Origin: Brachynemurus nebulosus
Taxonomy: Eukaryota; Arthropoda; Insecta; Neuroptera; Myrmeleontidae
Reading direction: 5' to 3'
Length of the DNA stretch: 64,000 nucleotides
Assembly: GCA_035578155.1 (NCBI GenBank)
Contig: JAPWDM010000015.1
Coordinates: forward strand, 9,112,709 to 9,176,708
Part shown: piece by piece, positions 1 to 9,138 of the stretch
How positions within the stretch are numbered: the first letter of the stretch is position 1
Layout: each line of letters opens with the position of its first letter
Made by a program: the position numbers and the translations under genes
Notes under the pieces: model-generated
What the model saw: only the letters and a program-made list of their open reading frames with translations
Database searches by the model: none
Told to the model about the DNA's origin: nothing

Positions 1-276
1 AAATTCGTCAAGTGCGTGTTTGACACGCACTAAGTAATATCGTCTCACATCAAAATCGGTTCAGTAGTTTAGAGTTGATCCTAGCCAAACATTGTGACAT
101 GAGATTTTTATATTGTATCTTATTTACTGTTAATCCCGCTTCGCATTTTTAAAGTATTTTAGGGGTTAGTTTCTAAAATAGTTTTGCTATTATTTTATAA
201 TTTAGCCTTTAAGTATTTTGAATTACAACAATTTTTTATGAACTTTACGGTGAAATTATAATCTCACGGTATATAT

Positions 277-280
<4 letters not shown>

Positions 281-352
<72 letters not shown>
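281..352. repeat. (TA)n microsatellite
   Basis: Uninterrupted alternating TA of about 70 bp lies inside the left arm of the fold-back element. The right arm lacks it, so it expanded or inserted after the arms formed. Confidence 0.97.
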
Positions 353-355
<3 letters not shown>

Positions 356-582
356 GTAGAATACTGTTTTAAAGTCTTTTTCGAGTACGAGGAAGCTGTC
401 TGCTACACCCCATTGGCAGCGTTTTTTCATTTTTACCGTGGAAAAATAAGTTAGAATAGATTTTTACAACGAAAAATACGCTGCCAATGGGGTGTAGCAC
501 ACAACTTCCTCGTGGATAAGTTACAATAATATATGTGAAAACCTTTTTGTTACTTGGTTGCGCTCTATGAAAAATAATTATA

Positions 583-775
583 CCCTATTTCAAATACAAT
601 TGATCATGAGTTAAAGTTAAAAAATTAAATAATTCTTATACTGAAAATAAATCAATCGTCTATTCTTTTCTAAAAACAAACTGCAATTTTGATGATGGAC
701 GAGAACGAGATAAAGCCAAGGAAACGGAAATTATTTAAATTCATAAGTGACGTATGGTTAAATTTAAGTGCAAAG
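583..775 (+). repeat. Dispersed repeat, copy 1
   Basis: About 190 bp starting near CAAATACAATTGATCATGAG is closely matched, in the same orientation, at 46198-46405. The match includes a shared run about ACAAACTGCAA and a GAGATAAAGC segment. It is noncoding and of unknown class. Confidence 0.75.
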
Positions 776-1196
776 GACCATAAATAAATGTCACAAAAAC
801 TACAAAAATAACTTTTTTGTGTGTATTTCTGCAAAACAAACCAGGTTTAGCAATTGTTTTCAAAAAAGTCCAATCAAATAACGCAACAAAAATACATATT
901 TTTAAAAACCTTACATCTGTAACATTATAAAATACGCTGCCAATGGGGTGTGGCACACAGCTTCCTCGTATTCGTAAAAGACTTTAAATATGCCGTATAT
1001 TATATATATTATATGTATACCATGAAATTATATTTTCGCCTTAAAGTTCATAAAAAATTGTTGTAACTCAAAAAACTTAAAGGCTAAATTATAAAATAAT
1101 AGAAAAAATATTTTAGAAACTAACCCCTAAAATACTTTAAAAATTTGAGCGAAGTGGGACTAGCAGTAAATAAGATATTGACATTTAATTGGATTT

Positions 1197-1514
1197 CATG
1201 GTAGCGCCGTGGATACTATTACTCCGAATGCAGTGAAATTTGCAGGGAACTATCTAGGAACCAGACCGCATAATTTCTGACAATTTCATAAAAAAAGAAT
1301 TGAATAGTTCAGAAGTTATGGCACTTGGTGTAATTTAGTATATTAATGGAAATATCATGGTAGCGGCGTAGCTACCATTACTCCGATTTCGATTAAATTC
1401 ATAGGGGACCACCTAGGAACCAAACTGCATAATTTTTGAAAATTTCATTAAAAACAATTGAATAGTTCAGGAGTTATGCCACTTAGTGAAAACTGGCGAC
1501 ATACAGACTTACAG
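1197..1514 (+). repeat. 159-bp imperfect tandem duplication with GACGGACAGAC tail
   Basis: Two diverged copies begin with CATGGTAGCG at 1197 and 1356. Both contain GGGAACTATCTAGGAACC-like and GAATAGTTCAGRAGTTATG-like segments. The second copy runs into a CAGACGGACGGACGGACAGAC simple tail at 1510-1540. The tail resembles those of dispersed arthropod repeats, but the class is not known. Confidence 0.7.
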
Positions 1515-1559
1515 ACAGACGGACGGACGGACAGACACCGCACCAAAATTGTTCAAGAA

Positions 1560-3640
1560 GCTCTAAAACGTGCGTAAATAATTTTATTTTGGAGGGAAAA
1601 ATTTTTTTATTTTTCAAAAGTGATCACAATGCTTTCGCTACTTTCGTAGTCTCGAAAGCAAAATGGTACAAAACATTTCATTGTAGGTAAACACGATAAA
1701 AATGAAACAAAAATTCGTATTGGTAAATTTAACTGATAAAGAATTTAGGTTAAATTGCTAGGCAACAAATTTTCGTTAGACAAACCTAAATTTATTCGAG
1801 AAAATGCAAACCTCTCGTGTAATAAATAAGTGATTATTCAGTATTTACAATAAGTAGATAATTCTGCTTCCGAAAATTCTTATATTTTTGTCCAGTTTGC
1901 TTTGCCTTGAATGCTGCTAGATTTTTCTTTAAATATTTCGGATTTAGTTGAATAATTGTCTTCAAAATCTTCGAGAAATAATGCTACATTTTTCTGTAAA
2001 GGTTAATAACTCATTAAAAATTTGATTTTAATTGTATTTATTCAGTGTTATACGTATGCGCAATACTTACCAGAATTATTCTCTCTCAATCAAATAACAA
2101 TAATATTTAATAAATTGTTTTAAAATCTAAATTACAAGAAAAATCACAAACAAATAAGCCCTGACGGTTTTTAAGGTTATAAAAATATTAAATATGGGGT
2201 AATACATGGGTGATACAAACATACATGCATATGAATATATGATGTTTGTTTTGTATATAGGTACATATTTACATAACACAATCTAAGCTTCTTAAAAATA
2301 AAAAGTTGCTTTTTAAACATGTAAAATGTATCCAAAAAATGGTTCCCGATCTATTTCAATATTTTTCATATTATTAGCTTTCATATTTGAAAGCTAAAAT
2401 AGAAAATTAAGTGCTTAGTAATAAATTTAAATATGTCTCTAAACTAACTGACAATAAATAGGCATAATGTAAACTACGCTTTATAACAAAAAAGAAGAAG
2501 AATGTATGTTGATTGAGTGTTATTGTTGGTATTTTGCGATGTTGAATTTGGTAATACGATACCAACATACTGAATCACAATGAACTGACAGTAAAAATAT
2601 GCATATGTATTATAATTTTCAGCGTCTACGTCATCGGATATTTTTCTGTTTTATAAAAATTAAAAATAAATTCAAAATGTTTTATATAAATTAAATAAGA
2701 CAGTTCTACTTATCATCTTTTTAAAATTTTTATTTTCACAAAGAAGTTATTTTTAAGAAAAAATGCAAACTTATAGAAGCATTTCAAACTGCTGTTACGT
2801 ATGTTTTTAAATGTGAGAAATATACTGTTTCTATACACAATTTGACATTTGAAAGCCGTAGGACATATTTTAAAATATGGGGGGAATTTTATTTGTGTTT
2901 TTGGATTTAATATTAAAAAAAATATGCTTTTAATTCGTTTAATTATTATAAATACCATTAATAGTTTTTTTTTTCTTAAAATGTAGCGTTCATAAAAAAA
3001 AATATCTTATATGATAATTAACCCCATAGGAAAAAAATAGGGAAAAAAATATTAGGCGCACCTGAAGTTTTAGATATTTCAGATCGGTCACAGACCCGTT
3101 GCAATATATCGTCGAAGAGACCCGAGGTTCGACGATATAAAAACGGTTATAAAAAATTGGTTACATATGACATTAGAATGGAAATAGTCAATAAACACAT
3201 ATTTTTTGTGAAAGAAAGCGGAATTTAAAAAAAAAGTTACCTTCTTTTTCTAGAACATTTATACCTGTTAATACTTTCAGAAGCATATATGTAAAAATCA
3301 TATACCAAAACGACTTACCGCTCTTGGTCTATAATATGTGCAAGATGTGCATTTTAAAGAGTACTTTCATACTTAGGCCCGATTTACATTAACGCTCCGC
3401 TCTCAGTACGATAAAATATTCTCACACAATAAACAATGAGTGTATTCACATTATCGCTCTGATATCGGTCCGATATCAGTCACGGTTCGCTCTCGCTCCA
3501 ATGTCACTCCAATATCAATACCACTCAGGTAATATTTTATCGGAGCGATATCAGATTTTTTATGGCTTGTACCTATAGTGTAAACACTTTTTTGATTCCA
3601 CTCCACTCCGCTTGCATTCAGTTGTTATGAAAAGATATTT
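1560..3640. other. AT-rich noncoding DNA
   Basis: No convincing gene was found. There is an 11-bp stem-loop (ATATCGTCGAA / TTCGACGATAT) around 3101-3136. At 3375-3600 a loosely palindromic stretch contains repeated GATATCRG and ATATTTTATCG motifs and may be an old MITE. Confidence 0.5.
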
Positions 3641-3675
3641 GTATCGAACTGAGAAAAAGAAATAAAATAAAAATA

Positions 3676-4329
3676 ATAGCGAATAATAACGGATATAATT
3701 CAAACTTAATCGATAAATTAATAGCTAAGAAAGAATTTAAACAAATTTTAAAAGAAATTTACCCCTCCGTTAAATCAGAACTAAAAACTAACTTTAAAAC
3801 TATAACATATTTTGGTAATATATTGGATAAAATTAAAAAATTTCTCGAAAAATCAAACATAAATATAGCATTTAAATCAGGCTTTAATCTAGGAAACTTA
3901 ATATATAACAATAAAACAAAAATTGATAAACTTAAAAAATCGGGTATCTACAAATTAAACTGCTAAGACTGTAATAGTTTTTACATCGGTCAGACTGGCC
4001 GAAACTTTGAAACCCGGAGGGCAGAGCATTTCAGATCCTATAGGAATAAGAAATCCGACTCTGCTTTTGCGAGGCATTTAATTGACATCGGACACACACC
4101 AGAACGGGAAATTACCGTGCTACACGAGGCAAACAAAGGACAGAAGTTAACAATTCTAGAAGCAATAGAAATAAATAAACATAACTCCGGTCACCTTTTA
4201 AATGACTACACCGATATCTACAGTTTAACTTTATTTTCAATATTTAATTTAATTAAACTTTTAAAATTGTATTTTCTGAAATATTGTTTGTTTGTCAATT
4301 TCAATCTTTTGTCACGTGACACCTACTGA
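3676..4329 (+). pseudogene. GIY-YIG endonuclease relic, Penelope-like element 3' end
   Basis: One reading frame runs from about 3676 to 4329 with a single TAA stop at 3964-3966. The frame contains GIYKLNC at 3943, then FYIGQTGR and a following arginine/histidine pattern (RRAEHF...ARHLIDIGH) typical of the GIY-YIG nuclease that forms the C-terminus of Penelope-like retroelements. Upstream of it, a basic linker (NLIYNNKTKIDKLKKS) also fits that context. GIY-YIG enzymes nick target DNA for insertion. The reverse transcriptase part is not visible, so this is a 5'-truncated copy. The stop falls between the two cysteines of the small Cys motif and would separate linker from nuclease. Another GIY-YIG-bearing retroelement cannot be excluded. 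Confidence 0.75.
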
Positions 4330-4840
4330 AATTATTATAAGTGAACCAACTGATCGATTAAATCCAAATATTTTAACTATACCTCCAGAACATTCATATT
4401 TAAGAAATCCAGATATTTCAGCCACAAATTATTATACTTAATATCATCGATATGATACCTACCATTTTTAAAATCTGTTGGTATTGATTCTCGGATAAAT
4501 TTGCCAATATCAACAACACCACCAATAACTCCCTCTACTAATATACCAAATACTCCAAAAAAAATACTAAAAGATAATGAAAAAACTCCAGAAGAAAAAG
4601 AAAAAGAAAAAAAAACCTAAAATACCACGATTTGAAAGTTTTGAAATTACTAAAATTGAAGATTCACGTGAAATAGAAAAAAAAAATATCAATAATATAC
4701 AATAAATTTACATAAATTCACTGGCAAAAATGATAAGTCAATAAAACAATAAAAGAAGATTTAAGGAAAATTACGAATTTATTGAAGAATAACAATTATT
4801 TTTCCTGAAACGCTCGAAAATATTTATTTCATAATGGAAC
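4330..4840. other. A-rich low-complexity DNA
   Basis: The stretch has high adenine content, with AAAGAAAAAGAAAAAG-like runs near 4590-4615. No gene was identified. Some of it could be the downstream tail of the Penelope-like relic. Confidence 0.45.
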
Positions 4841-4849
4841 TTGGCAACT

Positions 4850-5166
4850 TGTACATGTTGTTCTTGTTCTTTTTTCTATTTTGTTGCCACTACATAATCG
4901 ACAACGGCGCCAATTGTTTTCTTGAACAGGCAAATGACGTCCCATTCATAAAAGTCTTACTTCGTCTGGAACAGTTAATTTTCCAGTTTTCATGGCTTTA
5001 AATTAATTGTACTGGCTTCCCACGACGCTTACGTGAACTGAAATCGCTAATTAATTGTCTTACTAACTTCAGCCGAAAATCAAGCTGATTCGTTGCTGTA
5101 CCATCCAGTTTTTTTAGTTGATAAACATTAACACTATGAGGCCCGAGCACTTTCATAGTAAACTTC
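4850..5166 (-). pseudogene. piggyBac transposase C-terminal relic
   Basis: The minus strand encodes the end of a piggyBac-type transposase. An N-Q-L-D-F-R-L-K-L-V-R stretch is followed by SSRKRRGKPV. A frameshift then leads to a cysteine-rich segment (CRLCS...RTRTTCTSC) typical of the zinc-binding C-terminal domain that recognises the element ends. It is separated from the catalytic part (5665-6114) by about 500 bp of (TA)n-rich palindromic DNA, so the original gene was split by an insertion. Stops and a frameshift make it inactive. Confidence 0.7.
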
Positions 5167-5340
5167 CCCGGAAGCTGGCAATATTTAAAAAAAAAAAAAA
5201 ACTTTATATAAACAAATGCATAAAATAAAATGATTCAAACACTGAATAGATTCAACACAGTTCAACATGTATGTGTAAAAGTGTAAACATACGTACATAC
5301 TACATATATACTGACATTCAAATCATTTTCATACAAAAAT

Positions 5341-5346
<6 letters not shown>

Positions 5347-5416
<70 letters not shown>
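5347..5416. repeat. (TA)n microsatellite
   Basis: Pure TA of about 70 bp lies next to a second tract within the DNA that splits the piggyBac relic. Confidence 0.97.
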
Positions 5417-5418
<2 letters not shown>

Positions 5419-5419
<1 letters not shown>

Positions 5420-5446
5420 AAATTTTAAGATAAACAAAAAATACAT

Positions 5447-5504
<58 letters not shown>

Positions 5505-5532
5505 ATGTATTTTTTGTTTATCTTAAAATTTT
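5419..5532. repeat. Perfect 32-bp inverted repeat around a (TA)n core
   Basis: Positions 5419-5450 and 5501-5532 are exact reverse complements and enclose a (TA)25 core at 5451-5500. The whole 114 bp is therefore self-complementary and could extrude as a cruciform or hairpin. It looks like either a tiny fold-back element or a palindrome made by inversion at a TA tract. Confidence 0.9.
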
Positions 5533-5664
5533 TTATGCATACATAGAAACCAAAAGAGTAGTATGTGTTGGTATCTTGGTATGTATTTGTATGAGTAGGA
5601 ACACATTCGTGTGATGAATGATAAATTGATATAAACATCACACACATAATGCGTAACCAACTAA

Positions 5665-6114
5665 TCAATTAATCATTGATCGCGGTCGGCCTCTGGGGAT
5701 GTTTTGTTTGGTTTCGGATGCCGAAGCCGTGGGACTGAAAGTGTTAATTATAGTTACGTCTAATAGCCGATAAAATATTCTGTGCCACCATTTAAAAGCA
5801 CGTCGACCGACTGCGTACCTTTCGCGAAGTTGATCAAAGCGGTCAACACCGCCCATTATTTTATCATAGACAGCTACCGCAGTGCGACATATGATCTCCG
5901 TTTTTGATCCATCTTTACTTTTTATCAAAACAGTTGTAAGCAAGCTAACCGTTTTATTATCTTGCCACTTTATGGCAGATATATTGCCTAATGATGCAAA
6001 AGAGGAATCGCCTCTCTTCATTTTATCTTTTCTCTGCAAAAGCCTAGGTAGATTTTTCCTGGTAGTCAGCACTGTACCACAAGCATAAATATTCTTTTCC
6101 AAAAGAGCTTTCAT
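5665..6114 (-). pseudogene. piggyBac transposase catalytic-region relic
   Basis: A 149-codon minus-strand frame carries the hallmark order of piggyBac transposases: a basic ACGTVLTTRKNLP segment, then KWQDNKTVSLLTT, then MGGVDRFDQLRERYAVGRR and KWWHRIFY. MGGVDRFDQ holds an aspartate of the DDD catalytic centre. PiggyBac enzymes cut and paste at TTAA sites. The copy lacks the N-terminal half, where the first catalytic aspartate lies, and its own C-terminus is replaced by unrelated residues after INTF, consistent with an insertion there. The rest of the C-terminus is found at 4850-5166. Confidence 0.85.
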
Positions 6115-6224
6115 TAAATTTCGTTCTTTTCAGACGTATTAAAATAAAAAGGTTAAAATTATTTTAAAAAATTTTTTTTGTAAACTTTTATTATAATTTT
6201 GTTTTTTTGTTTTTTTGTTTTTTT

Positions 6225-6262
<38 letters not shown>

Positions 6263-6513
6263 GGATTTAGTAGTTTTACGGTTTTCTCTTATTAAATAAT
6301 AATAAATAATGCAAGTAATTGTGTTAAATTAATTGTTATATCAAAAATGTGAGTAACATTTAAAACGTAATATTTAATAATAAAACGCAATTATTTTTAA
6401 TAAAAATATGTGACCGCGCTTTAACTCTTTAAGTACAATAATTCTCAGCCACATTTATTTTTTTTCCGGCAAACATCGAAATTACAGCATGTACCGATCC
6501 TCTACAATTTACC
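6115..6513. other. T-rich noncoding DNA
   Basis: Contains a poly-T run at about 6228-6259 preceded by repeated GTTTTTTT units. No gene was seen. The run is probably a degenerate poly(A) tail on the opposite strand or a simple repeat. Confidence 0.5.
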
Positions 6514-7245
6514 CTAAATTAATGTCACTAATTTGAAATTTTATGATTGTATCTTTAAAATTCATGACTAGAATAACCTATATATGTATTTTTATAAATA
6601 TCAAATTTTATGAAATTGTAAATTAGTCGATATTAATTTTGTTTGAGTTCCTTAATTAAATTTTTTTTTGGTTTTATTTTATTTTTTCGATTTTTTTTTA
6701 TCATTGTTTTTTTTTTTAGCTATAATTAAAGTGTCTAAGTCACGCTTAAACACGAGACGAGTGGGGCCTAAAATACGGCTTCCTTTTACCCAAACGTGCT
6801 CCTTCGATTTCTTGAAGAGAAATCGGAAAGAAATTTTTACGACGAGAAAAAACTATTGCAAATTTTTATTGTGATACACGTGTCGGATTTCATTTAAGGG
6901 AGCAAACTAAATTAAATTTAGCCTGCCAGCGTTTACCCCTGTCCAGACACAATTGAACGCCTTTTGGAAACTTTAGAAATTACAGATGGCAAAAATAAAA
7001 TCAGATTTAAATTGAAATGTTTTAGAAAGTCACGTTGCAAGTTAAATTTTACTAAAGAGCTATATGATGTAAAAGATTTGAGCAGATATCGAAATAATCA
7101 TAAAGGTAAGGTACAAAACGACGTTAAATATTTAAATTAAATGTAACTTACATACTATTATTCTATTTAATCATATCATTATATTTTTTTTTTTATTATT
7201 TTTTACTTAAACACATTTAGTTTTTCAAATATAAATTATTTTCAT
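6514..7245 (+). repeat. Left arm of large inverted repeat
   Basis: This 732-bp arm is closely matched in reverse complement by 12641-13626. It contains an exon-like ORF at about 6928-7138: a reading frame preceded by TTTAG and carrying GGTAAGG at 7103, encoding a Cys- and Lys-rich peptide with CPDTIERLLETLEI near its start. The right arm carries about 245 bp of extra sequence at the position of that GGTAAGG. The arms flank a gypsy element, so the structure is either a large fold-back transposon into which gypsy inserted, or two opposed copies of one repeat. Confidence 0.8.
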
Positions 7246-7365
7246 GCTGCATTTATGGTAGTAGTTAAGAAAATTTCCCAAACTTGTTATTATAAATTTG
7301 TAATTTGCATCTTGGTTTTCATATCTAACACTTAACATATATTTTAAATATCAATTTATGTAACA

Positions 7366-7471
<106 letters not shown>

Positions 7472-7482
7472 GATTAGTTTGT

Positions 7483-8778
7483 ATGCCCTATTATCTGAGA
7501 AGTAAGTCAAAAATGGAACCTGCAGCAGTTGTGGAACTCTTGACACAGGCGGCCGATACTATAAATACAATAACGCAGGCTTTAAATATTATGGTTTTGG
7601 GACAACAAGCAATTCAGGACACACAAAATCTACAGATAAACGAGATAAGTACTAATTTAAACTCACTCATTACACAAATTTCAAGAACACAAAACCCATA
7701 ACCTTCCACATATAGTCAAAATACAATTCCGGATAATCCTCAAAGCCCTGTTGCCAAAATTCGTATAGAAGAATTTACAAAATCAATTCCGTTATTAAAT
7801 ATTCTCAATCCTATGTCAATATTAAAGTTCATTCTGGAAACACAAAACGTAATATCTCTAAAAGTCATCTCAGAAACCACTTTATTAAAATATTTATTAA
7901 CAAAGTGCCATACAAATTCAAAATATTTTTGGTCTCAAAAATTAGATGCTAATAATACTTGGCAAGACATCAAAACAGAATTATTAAGCGATTACATTTC
8001 TCCAACAATAAAACAAGATTTAATAGACAAAACGGTGCATAGAAAACAATATGATAACGAATCATTCTATAATTTTGTCCAATCAATTAAATGTAACGCA
8101 AATATTCTATGTCCACATATGCTTGATATTGATATAGTACAATTAATTTTTGCTCACGTAAATTACACTACCTTTGATTTAATTAAATTTTCATCAGTAC
8201 CAAACACCTTTCAAGACTTGCTCACGCTAGCTCGACAAGTCGAAGAAATTAAAATTAGGCAACAAAACTTTATAAATAGACAAAATAATTTAAACAACAC
8301 CTTCCTTAACCCTGCTAACTCTATTAACCCCTCAAACCCCCAATATTCTAACACAACTAACTCTCCTTTACAATTTCCTACACCAACAGCTAACAATATT
8401 AATTTTACTAACGGTGCACCACAAAATCCTATTAATACACTTAACAATACTAACCCCTTTCCCAACACACACAATAGAAATCATATAAATACTCGACAAA
8501 ATAACAATTATAAAAACAGAAACATTTCCATAAATAAAAATCATTCACCATTTTGTACGTTTTGTAAAATTTCCGGTCATAGTTACAATGTCTGTCGAAA
8601 AAGGTTACGTCCGTATCAAGCTAACACTAACAACTTAAATTCTACAAATAACGAAATACAAAACAGTAATTTTACCACAATTAATTCAAATAACCCATTC
8701 ACCGAAACTAATTTCCCTTCTACATCACAAACAAACGAAAACATATCAAATTCAGAAACACAAATTCCAAAAAACTAA
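7483..8778 (+). pseudogene. gag: Ty3/gypsy Gag, one internal stop
   Basis: The frame starts at an ATG (MPYYLRSKS) and is open to 8778, apart from a TAA at 7699-7701 that separates residues 1-72 from the rest. The C-terminal part is Asn-rich and contains one zinc knuckle, CTFCKISGHSYNVC (CX2CX4HX4C), at about 8556. Gag forms the particle and packages the element RNA. The length of about 430 codons fits gypsy Gag. The protease frame follows directly downstream. No 5' LTR could be found upstream. Confidence 0.85.
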
Positions 8779-8789
8779 ATAATCGTACA

Positions 8790-9135
8790 AATAATATCCC
8801 TACAATAAACATTTTCATCAATCAAATTCCATACATAACATTATTAGACAGCGGCATAAACATAAACATAATCCGTAAAAAAAACCTTAGATAAAATTAT
8901 TAAAACATCCAAATACCAAATTCAAATAATCAATTCAAATCTAATAGCCTCTTTAACGGTTAGTAATAGACTAGAACTTTCTAATTGCGTCAACCTACAC
9001 TTTAAAATCGCAAATTTATCATGGACTCAAAAATTCTACATTATAGAAAATTTAGCATTTCCAATATTATTAGGTTCTGATACTTTACATAAATGCGGCT
9101 TAATAATTAATTTCATTAACAATACAGTTATCTTA
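8790..9135 (+). pseudogene. Ty3/gypsy protease region, frameshifted
   Basis: An aspartic protease active site, LLDSG, is encoded at 8841-8855 in a different frame from Gag. A frameshift within the A-run at about 8876-8884 moves the reading back into the Pol frame. That frame then shows a flap-like and NLAFPILLGSDTL segment before a TAA at 9136. The protease would mature Gag and Pol. The frameshift and the stop disconnect it from reverse transcriptase. Confidence 0.7.
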
Positions 9136-9138
9136 TAA

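Larger units (their letters stand above)
112..1181. mobile_element. Fold-back (long inverted repeat) element
   Basis: The left arm (112 to about 430) is the reverse complement of the right arm (about 929 to 1181). The match runs through the segment at 388-423 that pairs with 933-969, and the left arm also carries an inserted (TA)n tract at 281-352. A third, directly oriented copy of the CGCTGCCAATGGGGTGT motif lies at 479-512. No coding sequence was found inside, so this is probably a non-autonomous fold-back or MITE-like element. The loop carries a dispersed repeat (583-775) that recurs near 46.2 kb. No clear target-site duplication was identified. Confidence 0.7.

Noticed and set aside
245..430. 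Open frames made of alternating Ile-Tyr (also near 5318-5668, 7325-7546, 17340-17564, 25907-26161, 43200-43406)
   Set aside because: They are translations of (TA)n tracts, not genes.
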